Positions 16,910 through 26,666 of a stretch of DNA of 44,332 nucleotides are shown here, one piece after another. The notes under the pieces were generated by a model, which worked only from the letters and a program-made list of their open reading frames with translations, was not told the origin of the DNA and did not search any database. This DNA is from Candidatus Acidiferrales bacterium (GTDB lineage Bacteria; Acidobacteriota; Terriglobia; Acidiferrales; UBA7541), in the NCBI GenBank assembly GCA_030038275.1, contig JASHPG010000097.1, positions 1 through 44,332 of the forward strand, in the 5' to 3' direction. Every line of letters starts with the position of its first letter. The first letter of the stretch is position 1. The translations under genes were made by a program, and so were the position numbers.

Positions 16910-19107
16910 AGCGCGCGCTCGCATTAGCGGCTCTCTGTGCGGCGATCGTGCTACCCGCCGCCCAAGCGGCCCGCTCCACCACGCCGGACGAGTGCGAAAA
17001 GCTGCGGCTGCACGGCCAATCGGCGCAAGCGCAAAGCTGCTACGAATCGGTCGCGCGCAGCTCCAGCGCGTATCTTCGCGCGGAGGGCGACTGGGGGCTG
17101 CACCTGTACGAGCAAGCGAACAATGAATTCCGCGCCGCCGTCGCGCAAAACGATTCGAGCGCTCTCTACCGCGTCCGTTGGGGAATGCTGCTGCACGAGC
17201 GCTTCAACAACACGGACGCCGAGCAGCTCTTCAAGGAAGCTCTGCAGCGCGACCCGAAAGACGCGCAAGCGTATCTCGGCCTCGCGCTCGTCAGCGCCGA
17301 TGGTTTTGACAGCAAAGCGCTCCAGTGGACCGCGAAAGCCCTCGAACTCGACCCCAAGCTCGTCGCCGCGCACGAACTGGCCGCCAACCTCGCGCTCGAA
17401 GACTCCGATCCCGCCGATGCGATCCAGCAAGCCGATCAAGCGCTCGCGCTTGCTTCAGACGCGCTCGACGCCATGGCCATTCACGCGGCCGTCGAACTCC
17501 TGGCCGATCGCTCGCCCGATGCGTGGTTCGCGAAAATCAGCGCCGTCAATCCGCATTATGGAGAGGCCTACGCCATCGTCGCGCATCATCTGGTTCTGAA
17601 TTACCGCTACGACGACGCTATTGCCTACTACCGCAAAGCCGTCGAGGCCGATCCACAGCTTTGGTCCGCCCGCTCACAACTTGGCGTCAATCTGATGCGT
17701 CTAGGCGAAGACGATGAAGCCAGCAAGCAGTTGATGATGTGCTATGACAACGGCTATCGCGACGCCGCCACAGTGAACAGCCTGCGCCTGCTCGATAGCG
17801 AAAAAAATTACGACGTCTTCCACGACGGCGACGCCATCCTCAAGCTGAACAAAAGCGAAGCCGATCTGCTGCGCCCCTATTTCGACGACATCATTCAGCG
17901 CGCCATGGCCACCTACAACAAGAAATATCAAATGACGCTGCCCGGCCCAGTGCAGGTGGAAGCCTATTCGGATCACGAAGATTTTGCCGTTCGCACCCTC
18001 GGCATGCCCGGTCTCGGCGCGCTCGGAGTCACCTTCGGCCTAGTCGTCGTGATGGATAGCCCCTCCGCTCGGAAACCCGGCGATTTCAATTGGGCTAGCA
18101 CGCTGTGGCACGAAATGAGCCACGTCTATATCCTCACGGCCACGAATCATCGCGTTCCGCGCTGGTTCACCGAAGGGCTCGCCGTTCACGAAGAGACGCA
18201 GGCTGACCCCGAATGGGGCGATCCGATCACTCCGGATATCGTCGTGGCGCTGCGCGATAAAAAGCTGTTGCCGGTCACGCAACTTGATCGCGGTTTCGTG
18301 CGTCCCGATTACGACGCGCAGGTGGTCGTCTCCTACTATCAGGCCGGCAAAATCTGCGATTACATTCAGAGCCGCTGGGGAAATCAAAAGTTGCTCGACA
18401 TGGTCCATTCGTTCGCGCACCGCACAACCACAGCCGACGTCATTCAGCAGGACCTTGGCATGAGCCCTGAAGAATTCGACAAGGAATTTCAGGCCTGGCT
18501 GTATCAAAGCCTCGGCGCCGTGCCGCAGAATTTCGACAAGTGGCACGACGCGCTGAAGCAACTAGCGGCCGACTCGGAAGCTCGTAATTATGACGCAGTG
18601 CTGAAAGAAGGCCCTGAGGTCGTGCAGCTTTATCCTCAATATATTTACGACGCGAACGCCTACGAGTTCATTGCCGAAGCCGATGTAGCCAAAGGCAACA
18701 AAACCGCCGCAGCCGCGGAGCTAACCGACTACGAGCACCAGGCTGGCCGCGATCCGGACACGCTAAAAGAGCTCGCCAGCCTCGAACAGGATTTGAACGA
18801 GCCGCAAAAGGCCGCAGCCACTCTGAATCGCATCAATTGGATTTACCCGATGGACGCGGAAGTCCATCGCCAGCTCGGCGCGCTTTGGCTCTCGCAGCAC
18901 AATTACGCTGGCGCCGTCCGCGAATTCAATGCGGTGGTCGATATGCATCCGCTTGACAAAGCCTCCGCGGAATACGATCTGGCGGAGGCGTATTACGATT
19001 CCGGCCAGCGCGACAAAGCGGAAAACTGCGTCCTCGCGTCGCTCGAAGCCGCGCCGGATTTTCAGCCGGCGCAAAAATTGCTCTTGCAGCTTCACGGTTC
19101 CCAATAG
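16906..19107 (+). CDS. TPR protein with a zinc metallopeptidase (MA-type) domain
   Basis: A 733-residue exported protein (signal peptide to about residue 21). The N-terminal third is a row of TPR units (for example 80-180, KDAQAYLGLALVSADGF). The centre (about 330-560) is a gluzincin-type peptidase: zinc motif HEMSH at 402-406, with the downstream RWFTEGLAVHEE supplying the third ligand Glu about 20 residues later. More TPR units follow (about 620-730). Peptidases of this sort act on proteins outside the cytoplasm; the substrate is not known. The start overlaps the previous stop as ATGA, and MoxR follows eight bases after the stop, so co-expression is very likely. Unlike the caspase-like neighbour, its catalytic motif is intact. 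Confidence 0.85.
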   Translation: MKRALALAALCAAIVLPAAQAARSTTPDECEKLRLHGQSAQAQSCYESVARSSSAYLRAEGDWGLHLYEQANNEFRAAVAQNDSSALYRVRWGMLLHERFNNTDAEQLFKEALQRDPKDAQAYLGLALVSADGFDSKALQWTAKALELDPKLVAAHELAANLALEDSDPADAIQQADQALALASDALDAMAIHAAVELLADRSPDAWFAKISAVNPHYGEAYAIVAHHLVLNYRYDDAIAYYRKAVEADPQLWSARSQLGVNLMRLGEDDEASKQLMMCYDNGYRDAATVNSLRLLDSEKNYDVFHDGDAILKLNKSEADLLRPYFDDIIQRAMATYNKKYQMTLPGPVQVEAYSDHEDFAVRTLGMPGLGALGVTFGLVVVMDSPSARKPGDFNWASTLWHEMSHVYILTATNHRVPRWFTEGLAVHEETQADPEWGDPITPDIVVALRDKKLLPVTQLDRGFVRPDYDAQVVVSYYQAGKICDYIQSRWGNQKLLDMVHSFAHRTTTADVIQQDLGMSPEEFDKEFQAWLYQSLGAVPQNFDKWHDALKQLAADSEARNYDAVLKEGPEVVQLYPQYIYDANAYEFIAEADVAKGNKTAAAAELTDYEHQAGRDPDTLKELASLEQDLNEPQKAAATLNRINWIYPMDAEVHRQLGALWLSQHNYAGAVREFNAVVDMHPLDKASAEYDLAEAYYDSGQRDKAENCVLASLEAAPDFQPAQKLLLQLHGSQ

Positions 19108-19115
19108 GAGAGACG

Positions 19116-20144
19116 ATGGCCACCACCGCCGAAACGAATCTGAACTCCGCAGACCTTCAAAAGCGTGTCGAGCGATTTCACGCCGCCCGCGAAAACATCC
19201 TCGGGCAAGTTCGCAATGTGATTGTCGGCCAGGATGAAGTGCTCGACCAGGTTCTCACCGCGCTGTTTGTCGGTGGACACTGCCTGATCACCGGCCTGCC
19301 CGGCACGGCGAAGACGCTCATGGTCCGCACCATCGCGCAGACGCTGGGCCTGATCTTCAAGCGCATCCAATTCACACCGGACCTGATGCCGTCGGACATC
19401 ACCGGCACCGATATCATCGAGGAAGATCCGACCACCGGCCATCGCCGTTGGACGTTCGTCCACGGTCCGATCTTCGCCAATATTCTGCTCGCCGACGAAG
19501 TGAACCGCACGCCTCCCAAAACGCAATCGGCGCTGCTCGAAGCCATGCAAGAGCTTTCCTGCACCGTGCGCGGCAACAACTACGTGCTGCCGTCGCCATT
19601 TTTCGTTCTGGCCACGCAGAACCCGATCGAACTCGAAGGCACGTATCCTCTGCCCGAAGCGCAACTCGACCGCTTTCTCTTTAATATCGTGCTCGACTAC
19701 CTCAGCGCGGCGGACGAAGTGAAGGTCGTCGATCTCACCACCACCACGCGCGTTGCCCAGGTTTCCGCCGTTACGTCCGCCGCGGAAATTCTCGATTTTC
19801 AGCAGCTCGTGCGTATGGTTCCGATCGCCGAGTCGCTCGCCACCTACGTTGTGAATCTCGTTCGCGCCACGCGCCACAATAGCGGCATCGCTCCCGACTT
19901 CATCAAAAAGTACGTCAATTACGGGGCGAGCGTACGCGCCGCGCAATACATCGTGCTCGCCGCAAAGGCGCGCGCGCTGGCGCACCGGCGTTACCACGTG
20001 GCCTACGAAGACATCACCGCGCTCGCGATCCCGGTTCTCCGCCATCGCGTGCTGCTCAATTTCCATGCTGAATCCGATCGCATCGATTCGGACGAAATCC
20101 TGCGGCGCCTGCTTTCCGCCATGCCGCCGCCGGCCGGAGCCTAA
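19116..20144 (+). CDS. moxR: MoxR-family AAA+ ATPase
   Basis: A 342-residue cytoplasmic AAA+ ATPase. Walker A is GLPGTAKT (about 65-72) and Walker B is ILLADEVNR (about 122-130). Sensor 1 is LATQNP (about 164-169), followed by the MoxR-typical EGTYPLPEAQLDRFLF. The C-terminal lid helices hold the sensor 2 arginine (SVRAAQ). MoxR ATPases act as chaperones that mature or insert metal into partner complexes, often together with VWA proteins coded beside them. Here the partners are the DUF58 protein two bases downstream and the three VWA or VWA-like genes around it. A GGAGAGACG site precedes the ATG. Confidence 0.95.
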   Translation: MATTAETNLNSADLQKRVERFHAARENILGQVRNVIVGQDEVLDQVLTALFVGGHCLITGLPGTAKTLMVRTIAQTLGLIFKRIQFTPDLMPSDITGTDIIEEDPTTGHRRWTFVHGPIFANILLADEVNRTPPKTQSALLEAMQELSCTVRGNNYVLPSPFFVLATQNPIELEGTYPLPEAQLDRFLFNIVLDYLSAADEVKVVDLTTTTRVAQVSAVTSAAEILDFQQLVRMVPIAESLATYVVNLVRATRHNSGIAPDFIKKYVNYGASVRAAQYIVLAAKARALAHRRYHVAYEDITALAIPVLRHRVLLNFHAESDRIDSDEILRRLLSAMPPPAGA

Positions 20145-20146
20145 CC

Positions 20147-21034
20147 GTGCAGCGTTTTCTCGATCCCGCGGTTCTCGCGCGCATTTCCAACCTCGACCTG
20201 ATCGCCAAGACAGTCGTCGATGGATTCGTCGCGGGCCTGCATCGCTCGCCCGATTTCGGCTTCAGCCAGGAATTTGCCGAATATCGCGCCTATTCGCCGG
20301 GAGACGATCTCCGCCACGTCGATTGGAACGTCTTCGCCCGCACCGAGCGCGCCTATTTGAAGCGCTATCGCGGCGAGACCAATTCCCTTCTCACCATTCT
20401 GCTCGACGCCAGCAGTTCGATGAACTATTCCTCCCATTCCGTAAGCAAAATCGATTACGCGCGATTCGTGGCTGCATCGCTTTTCTACATGGCCATTCAG
20501 AATCAGCGCGACGCCGCCGGCCTGATCGTATTCGACGACGAAGTGCGCAACTACATTCGCCCTTCCACTCGCTTCGGCCAGCTTCACCGCCTGCTTGCGG
20601 GCCTCGAACATGCCGAACCCCGCGCGCGCACCGATTTCGCCAAGCCGCTTCATCATTTCCAGCAATTTCTCCGCCGCCGCGGCCTGGTGCTGGTCCTTTC
20701 TGATTTTTTTGAGCCTCCAGAGAACGTCATCCGCACCGTCGAGCCGCTGCGCTTCCACGGAAACGAAGTGGTTCTCTTCCACGTGCTCGATCCGCGCGAA
20801 CTGCAACCGCAGCTTGGCGAGCCTGTTGTCCTGGTCGATTCCGAAACCAGCCAGCGCATGGAAGTGACGCCCGAATACGCGCACAACGATTACCGCCAGA
20901 AGATCGACGCGCACGTCGAAGAACTTAGCTCGCGCGCGCGCGGCGCCGGCATTGACTATTTCCTGCTGCGCACAGACCGGCCGCTCGATAGCGCCCTCGC
21001 CGAATACCTCACCATTCGCCAGGAGCGCAACTGA
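20147..21034 (+). CDS. DUF58 protein, MoxR partner
   Basis: A 295-residue soluble protein starting with GTG, two bases after the MoxR stop. The DUF58 signature is clear: FAEYRAYSPGDDLRHVDWNVFART (about 44-67; quoted in parts, EYRAYSPGDD and RHVDWNVFART). It is followed by a VWA-like fold with LLDASSSMNY (about 85-94), LIVFDDEV and LVLSDFFEP. DUF58 proteins normally accompany MoxR and are thought to link the ATPase to its membrane-bound VWA clients. No membrane segment is visible, so it should be cytoplasmic. The stop shares one base with the next start (TGATG), which indicates coupled translation with the BatA-like gene. Confidence 0.92.
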   Translation: MQRFLDPAVLARISNLDLIAKTVVDGFVAGLHRSPDFGFSQEFAEYRAYSPGDDLRHVDWNVFARTERAYLKRYRGETNSLLTILLDASSSMNYSSHSVSKIDYARFVAASLFYMAIQNQRDAAGLIVFDDEVRNYIRPSTRFGQLHRLLAGLEHAEPRARTDFAKPLHHFQQFLRRRGLVLVLSDFFEPPENVIRTVEPLRFHGNEVVLFHVLDPRELQPQLGEPVVLVDSETSQRMEVTPEYAHNDYRQKIDAHVEELSSRARGAGIDYFLLRTDRPLDSALAEYLTIRQERN

Positions 21035-23058
21035 TGGGCTTCCTCGCGCCATGGTTCTTTGCCGGTGCCGCGGCGCTCGCTATCCCGCTGTATTTGCATC
21101 TGCTGCGCCGCCACACATCGAATCCGCAGCCGTTCAGTTCGCTGATGTTCTTCGAGGCCCGGACGCAAAGCTCGATCCGCCATCGCCGTCTTCGCTATCT
21201 CGTATTGCTTGCGTTGCGTCTCGCGCTGATGGCGCTGCTGGTGCTCGCTTTCGCGGACCCATTCATAAATCGCCCCGCCGCCAGCGTAACCACCAACAAA
21301 CTCCTCGTCCTGGTGGTCGACAACTCTTTCAGTATGCGCGCAGGCTCGCGCCTTGCCGACGCCAAGCGCGAAGCGCTGTCCGTCCTCGCCTCGCGTCCGC
21401 CGGCCGAACGCGCGCAAATCTTCGCGCTTGGCTCCGGTCTCGAAGCCATGTCCCAGCCCACGGACGACTCTCAATCGCTGCAAAATGCGATCTCGGCGGT
21501 CCAGCCTACGGACGCGCGCGGCAACTTCGGCGATCTCGCGCGCGGCCTGCGCTCGTTTAGCGACAGCGTCCAAGGACCCATCGACCTTCATTTCTTCAGC
21601 GACATGCAAAAATCCGAAATGCCCGCCAATTTTTCCGATCTCGCGCTGCCCGCGAAAGTTTCGCTCACCCTCCATCCCGTAGCCACTTCCAACATTGCCA
21701 ACTGGGCCGTCGAGAGCGTGAATGCGCCCGGGCAAATCTGGGATGTGAAAAAAGCTCGCGTTCAGGCCGTGATCGCCGGTTACGAGACTCCCGCCGCCAC
21801 GCGCACGGCGTCGCTCGTCGTCAACGGCAAAACAGTTGCCACTCAGAAAGTCCAGGTCCCCGCGAACGGCCGCGCTAACGTCGAATTCACATCGCTGAAC
21901 GTTCCCTACGGCTTCAGCCGCTGCGCCGTGCGCATCGATTCTGCCGACGCGCTTCCCGCCGATGATGCGAGCTATTTCGCCGTCGAGCGCTCCGATCCGC
22001 GGCAGGTCCTATTTCTCCATGAAGCCTCCGACCGCCGCTCGCCCATCTATTTCGGCGATGCGCTCGCTGCATCCGCCGAGTCCGCCTTCGCGATGGAAAG
22101 CGTCCCCGCCGATCAGGCTTCCAGCATTCAGCCTTCTCGATACGCGTTTATCGTTCTCTCCGATGTCGCATCATTGCCATCGGCTTTCGAAAACAACCTC
22201 GACCGCTACATTCGCGGCGGCGGCGGCGTGTTGATCGCGGCAGGCACGAATCTCGGGCGAGTCTCTCGCATTCCGCTCTTTGGCGCGAACATCCTCAACG
22301 CCCGCTATTACTCGAATGATCCCACTGGCTTTCTCACCGTCGGCGATGCCGATCCTTCGCATCCTTCCATCGCCAAGGCTGATCGATGGATCGGCGCGAA
22401 ATTCTATTTCGCCGTAAACGTGGACGCCTCCGGCTCGCAAGTCGCCGCGCGCCTCACCGACGGCACGCCTCTTCTGCTCGATAAAAAAATTGGCGAAGGA
22501 CGCGTACTGTTGCTGACTTCCGGCCTCGATAACCTCACCAACGATTTTCCGCTGCATCCCGATTTCGTCCCATTCGTAGAGCAGACCGCGTTTTATCTTT
22601 CCGGCTCCGAGCGGCCCGCCGGCTCTCAGCTCGTCGGCTCCTATCTGCAATTGCGCACCGCCAAGGAACGCGCCGTCAGCGTCGAAGTGGTCGATCCGGA
22701 GGGCCGCCGCCCGCTTTCGTTGCAAGAAGCTACCACCGCGCAAACGTACCAATTGAACGAAGCTGGATTCTACGAGCTTCGTCTAGCGAACGGCCGCCAG
22801 GACGTCGTCGGCGTCAACGCCGATCGCCGCGAATCCGATCTGGCCGTCATGTCGCGGGACGCCCTTTCGCTCTGGGCTGGTAAACCCAATGGCAGCAACG
22901 CTCCCACCGCCGCGAATGCCGTGCCTGCGAGCCTCCAGGCAACCGAAAAATTCGCGCCCCATTCTCTCTGGTGGTACGTTATGCTGGTCATGTTGTTGAC
23001 GGTGATCGCGGAATCCTGGGTTGCAAACCGGCACCTGGGCGTTCGGCGGGAGGAATGA
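21034..23058 (+). CDS. BatA/VWA membrane protein
   Basis: A 674-residue membrane protein. Its N-terminus (MGFLAPWFFAGAAALAIPLY, then LHLLRRHTSNPQPFSSLMFF) is the aerotolerance-regulator N-terminal domain seen in BatA-type proteins. A second helix (about 55-72) and a VWA domain follow; the metal site DNSFSMRAGS is near residue 96 and LHFFSDMQ further on. The middle region is beta-rich and extracytoplasmic, with an amidotransferase-like segment (about 370-420, IRGGGGVLIAAGTNLG). A C-terminal helix (WWYVMLVMLLTVIAESWV) re-enters the membrane. It overlaps both neighbours by one base. By analogy with Bat systems it would form a membrane complex with the other VWA proteins and MoxR. The phenotype is unknown. 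Confidence 0.88.
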   Translation: MGFLAPWFFAGAAALAIPLYLHLLRRHTSNPQPFSSLMFFEARTQSSIRHRRLRYLVLLALRLALMALLVLAFADPFINRPAASVTTNKLLVLVVDNSFSMRAGSRLADAKREALSVLASRPPAERAQIFALGSGLEAMSQPTDDSQSLQNAISAVQPTDARGNFGDLARGLRSFSDSVQGPIDLHFFSDMQKSEMPANFSDLALPAKVSLTLHPVATSNIANWAVESVNAPGQIWDVKKARVQAVIAGYETPAATRTASLVVNGKTVATQKVQVPANGRANVEFTSLNVPYGFSRCAVRIDSADALPADDASYFAVERSDPRQVLFLHEASDRRSPIYFGDALAASAESAFAMESVPADQASSIQPSRYAFIVLSDVASLPSAFENNLDRYIRGGGGVLIAAGTNLGRVSRIPLFGANILNARYYSNDPTGFLTVGDADPSHPSIAKADRWIGAKFYFAVNVDASGSQVAARLTDGTPLLLDKKIGEGRVLLLTSGLDNLTNDFPLHPDFVPFVEQTAFYLSGSERPAGSQLVGSYLQLRTAKERAVSVEVVDPEGRRPLSLQEATTAQTYQLNEAGFYELRLANGRQDVVGVNADRRESDLAVMSRDALSLWAGKPNGSNAPTAANAVPASLQATEKFAPHSLWWYVMLVMLLTVIAESWVANRHLGVRREE

Positions 23059-26000
23059 TGAGCGCGCGAGATCAGCTCAACTCCTACATCGTTCAGATCG
23101 AACGCCGTCTCCGCTTGGGCGCCGCCGTTCGGGGCGCCGCCATTCTCGCCTCTGCGGCACTCGCTGCCACGGTAATACTCGTTCTCCTCGCCAACCTCTT
23201 CGCGTTCGCTTCCTGGAGCATCATCAGCGCCCGGTTCCTTTTGGTTTGCGCGCTTGTTTACGCCGCCGCGTTTGCAGTGGCTCTGCCTCTTTTGCGGCTA
23301 AATCGCCGTCGCGCCGCCGCATCGGCTGAATCCGCGTTTCCAGACTTTAAGCAGCGCCTCGTCACCTTCGCCGAACGCGACGCGCAGCGCGAACCTTTCA
23401 TCGAGCTTCTCGCCGCCGATACGCTCGGTCTAACTCGTGCGTCTGAGCCTAAACGGCTTTTCACCAATCGCGCGCTGCTCGTCTCGTGCGGCCTCGGCGG
23501 CGCTGCCTTAGCTGTTCTTGTTTGGCTGATCGTCGCCGCGCCGGGATTCGTCGGCTACGGCGCCGCGATGATCTGGCGCGGCTCGACCGCGAACCTCGCG
23601 CCCTTCTACGCCATCAAAGTCGCTCCCGGCGACGCTTCCGTGCGCCGCAATTCGGACGAGCTCGTCACCGCGCGGACCGTTGGCTTTCAACCTGCCCAGG
23701 TTCATCTCTTCGCGCGCTACAACAGCGCCTCGAAGTGGAATGAACTGCGCATGCTTCCCCAGCCTGGCGGCTCCGGCTTTCAATTCACATTCGCGGGATT
23801 GCCTGAGGGAGTCGAATACTACGTCGAGGCCGGCTCCGTTGAGTCACGCCACTATCATCTGCGTGTCGTCGATCTTCCCGCTGTCAAGCAAATCCGCGTC
23901 ACGTACAACTATCCTTCGTGGACCGGCATGAAACCGGTCGTTGACGCGCACGGCGGTGACCTCCGCGCCATCGAAGGCACTACGGCAAATCTCGAAATTC
24001 GTACGGATCGTCCTCTCCGCGATGGCGTGCTGCTCCTCGACAATAGCCGGCAAATCCAGCTATCCGGCGGCCAAAACAATCTCTATAACGGCTCGATCGC
24101 GATTCAAAAGGACGGCTCGTATCACATCGCGGCAATCAGCCAAGGCGTTCCGGTCCGCCTCTCGGAAGACTTCTTCATCGAGGCGAATAAAGCCAATCCG
24201 CCCGATGTCGCTATCGTCCGGCCCACGCACGATTACCGTGCCAGCCCGATCGAGGAAGTCACCATCGGTGTGCACGCCGCCGATCAGTTCGGCCTCGGCG
24301 ACATGGCTCTGCATTACTCGGTTAATGGCGGCGCGGAGCAGACCGTCGATCTTCTCCAGCAGAAAGGCGCGAAACAGGCCGACGGTTCCTCCACCATCGC
24401 GCTGGAAAATCTGAAGCTCGTTCCCGGCGACATCATCAGCTACTACGCCACGGCGAAAGATGCGCGCACGGACGCCCACACCGATATCTATTTCGTCCAG
24501 GTGGATCCCTTCGAGCGCGAGTTCTCGCAGTCCCAACAGGCTGGAGGCGGCGGGGGCGGCGGAATGGGCGGCCAGAACGATATTTCCGAGCGCGAAAAGG
24601 AGATCATCGCCGAAACCTGGAAGCAGCAAGGTGAAAAGAACGCCTCGCCGCAAGCCGCCGCCGAAAGGGCAAGATTCCTCTCCGAAGTCCAATCCAAGCT
24701 GCGCGATCAGGCCATCGCGCTCGCCGGCCGCCTCGGCTTGCGCGATCTGAACCAGCAGAATCAGACCTTCAGCAGCTTCCAAAGCGATATGTCCTCTGCC
24801 GCGCAGGCCATGAACCCAGCCGCGAAAAGCCTTGGCAAACTTCAATGGCAGAAAGCTCTGCCGAACGAGCAGAAGGCTCTCGAACATCTCCTCCAGGCCG
24901 AAGCCACTTTCCGCCAGATTCAAGTCGCCTTTGGCAACCAGGCAGGAGGCGCCGGTGGGGGCGGCGCGGGACGCGATCTCGCCAGCCTTTTCGATCTCGA
25001 GCTTGACACCCAGAAGAATCAGTACGAGACGGCGCAAACCGCCGAATCCTCCGCCAGCCAGCGCCAGCAAGCCATCGACGACGCGCTCCGCAAGCTCGAT
25101 GCGCTCGCTCAACGGCAGCAGGACCTCGCGAATCAGCAGCGCACCAACGGCCAGAGCTTCGAGCAGCGATGGCAGGAGGAAATGCTGCGGCGAAATGCTC
25201 AACAGCTTCAACAGCAATTGCAGCAATTGCAGCAATCGCAGCAGCAGGGGCAAAACGGCTCATCGAGTCAATCTACCGGCCAGTCTAGCCAGTCGGCCAA
25301 CGGGCAGTCGCAGAGCCAGTCTCAAGGGCAATCGCAGGGTTCGGGCGATCCTCGCATCCAGCGCGCCATCGATTCGCTGCGCGAAGCCACGGACGCGCTC
25401 AACCGCGCAGCCTCTCAGCAGCAAAGCGCCGCCGATGCCCGCCGCGCCGCCGACCGCCTTCGCGACGCCTCCCAAGCGCTCGGCGCGCTACAAAGCCAGC
25501 AGGATTCCGGCCGCATCGGCCAGATGGCCAGCCAGGCCGATCAACTCGCCAATGAACAGCAGCAGCAGTCGGACCACCTTCGTCAACTCCTCCAGCAGAG
25601 CGGCGCCGGCCAGGGCAATTCCGAGCAAGCCGAACAGGGTCTCTGGCAGCAGGCGCAGCAGCTCGCCACGGACCGCCAGAAGCTAGCCGACGGCGTAGCC
25701 CAGCTCGAACAGCAAATGCGCAGCGCAGCGCGCCAAATGGCTTCCACCCAACACGATGCCGCCTCCAAGCTCCGCGACGCGCTCGGCAATCTCGATCAAT
25801 CGGACCTGGAAACCCGCCTGCAGCGCAGCGCCGATTGGCTGCGCCGTGGCTACGCTCCCGACCCGAATTCCGAGCCGGAAATCGCCACGGATCTTCGCCG
25901 CCTCGCGGACGGTATTCGCTCCGCGCAGCAAGCGCTCGGCCCGGAGCAAGCGCCCAACCAGGGCTCGCAATCCGCGCTCGATAATCTCGACCGGCTGCGC

Positions 26001-26657
26001 GACCAGATGCAGTCGCTCACGCGCGCGCTTGGCTCACGCTCAGGAAACCAGAACGGCACGAACAACGGCAATAGCGGCGAAAGCTCGCAGTCTGCCCAGG
26101 ACGGCCGCTCCAATCAATTCGGTCCGGGCCAAGCCGACCGCTACGGCAATCGCATCGGTGGGCGCAATGGCATCGTTGATGACGGTTACCGCCAAGGCTA
26201 CGCTCCCGGCGCGTGGCGCGGCGGAAACAACGACAACTGGTATATCGACACAGGCAACAACTCCAATGCGCCCGGCCCCGCCGTCCATCCCGACACCACG
26301 ATCAACACCACCGATCCCGAGCGCACTTTCCAGCAGACCGTCAGCACGCTCGATCGGTTGGACCAAAACGTCCAGAGCGATCCAGAAATCGACCGCCAGG
26401 TGAAGCAGCTCGAAGCCGAAATGCAGCGCCTCGATCCTCGCCGCTTTCCCGGCAACCCCGCGCTCCTCGAACAGTTGCACGGCCAGGTTCTTTCGGAGGT
26501 CGATAACCTGGAGCTTCAGTTGCGCCGCAAATCCGATGATCGGCAGTCGCAAATCCGCGCAAGCGCGCCCATGAACGTCCCGCCCGGCTATCAGGACGCC
26601 GTCGCCGACTACTTCCGCCGCCTCAGCACCACCGGCAACTCTTCGCCTGCCAAGTAG
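23058..26657 (+). CDS. Large DUF4175-family membrane protein with Gln-rich coiled coil
   Basis: A 1,199-residue protein. Two adjacent ATGs (23055 and 23058) could start it; the second is better spaced from the GGGAGGA at 23048-23054 and overlaps the previous stop by one base. Three membrane helices lie at about 28-50, 58-80 and 138-162. An Ig-like beta region with several repeats follows (about 170-490). A long segment rich in Gln, Ala and Ser (about 500-1,000, including runs such as QLQQQLQQLQQSQQQGQ) is predicted to be coiled coil or disordered. The organisation matches the DUF4175 family that closes many MoxR loci. The Gln-rich DNA is locally repetitive, so length may vary between strains. 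A scaffold role in the periplasm is an inference. Confidence 0.85.
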   Translation: MSARDQLNSYIVQIERRLRLGAAVRGAAILASAALAATVILVLLANLFAFASWSIISARFLLVCALVYAAAFAVALPLLRLNRRRAAASAESAFPDFKQRLVTFAERDAQREPFIELLAADTLGLTRASEPKRLFTNRALLVSCGLGGAALAVLVWLIVAAPGFVGYGAAMIWRGSTANLAPFYAIKVAPGDASVRRNSDELVTARTVGFQPAQVHLFARYNSASKWNELRMLPQPGGSGFQFTFAGLPEGVEYYVEAGSVESRHYHLRVVDLPAVKQIRVTYNYPSWTGMKPVVDAHGGDLRAIEGTTANLEIRTDRPLRDGVLLLDNSRQIQLSGGQNNLYNGSIAIQKDGSYHIAAISQGVPVRLSEDFFIEANKANPPDVAIVRPTHDYRASPIEEVTIGVHAADQFGLGDMALHYSVNGGAEQTVDLLQQKGAKQADGSSTIALENLKLVPGDIISYYATAKDARTDAHTDIYFVQVDPFEREFSQSQQAGGGGGGGMGGQNDISEREKEIIAETWKQQGEKNASPQAAAERARFLSEVQSKLRDQAIALAGRLGLRDLNQQNQTFSSFQSDMSSAAQAMNPAAKSLGKLQWQKALPNEQKALEHLLQAEATFRQIQVAFGNQAGGAGGGGAGRDLASLFDLELDTQKNQYETAQTAESSASQRQQAIDDALRKLDALAQRQQDLANQQRTNGQSFEQRWQEEMLRRNAQQLQQQLQQLQQSQQQGQNGSSSQSTGQSSQSANGQSQSQSQGQSQGSGDPRIQRAIDSLREATDALNRAASQQQSAADARRAADRLRDASQALGALQSQQDSGRIGQMASQADQLANEQQQQSDHLRQLLQQSGAGQGNSEQAEQGLWQQAQQLATDRQKLADGVAQLEQQMRSAARQMASTQHDAASKLRDALGNLDQSDLETRLQRSADWLRRGYAPDPNSEPEIATDLRRLADGIRSAQQALGPEQAPNQGSQSALDNLDRLRDQMQSLTRALGSRSGNQNGTNNGNSGESSQSAQDGRSNQFGPGQADRYGNRIGGRNGIVDDGYRQGYAPGAWRGGNNDNWYIDTGNNSNAPGPAVHPDTTINTTDPERTFQQTVSTLDRLDQNVQSDPEIDRQVKQLEAEMQRLDPRRFPGNPALLEQLHGQVLSEVDNLELQLRRKSDDRQSQIRASAPMNVPPGYQDAVADYFRRLSTTGNSSPAK

Positions 26658-26666
26658 GGGACAAGC

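Noticed and set aside
19092-20066. 324-codon open frame antisense to moxR
   Set aside because: moxR carries Walker A, Walker B and sensor motifs in the correct order; the antisense product has none.
24060-25253. 397-codon open frame antisense to the DUF4175 gene
   Set aside because: Leu-rich translation mirrors the Gln/Glu-rich coiled coil on the other strand; no start signal or family.
25185-25345. Repetitive CAG/CAA-rich DNA that might suggest a repeat array
   Set aside because: It encodes the Gln/Ser-rich linker in frame; no constant repeat with unique spacers, so not CRISPR.
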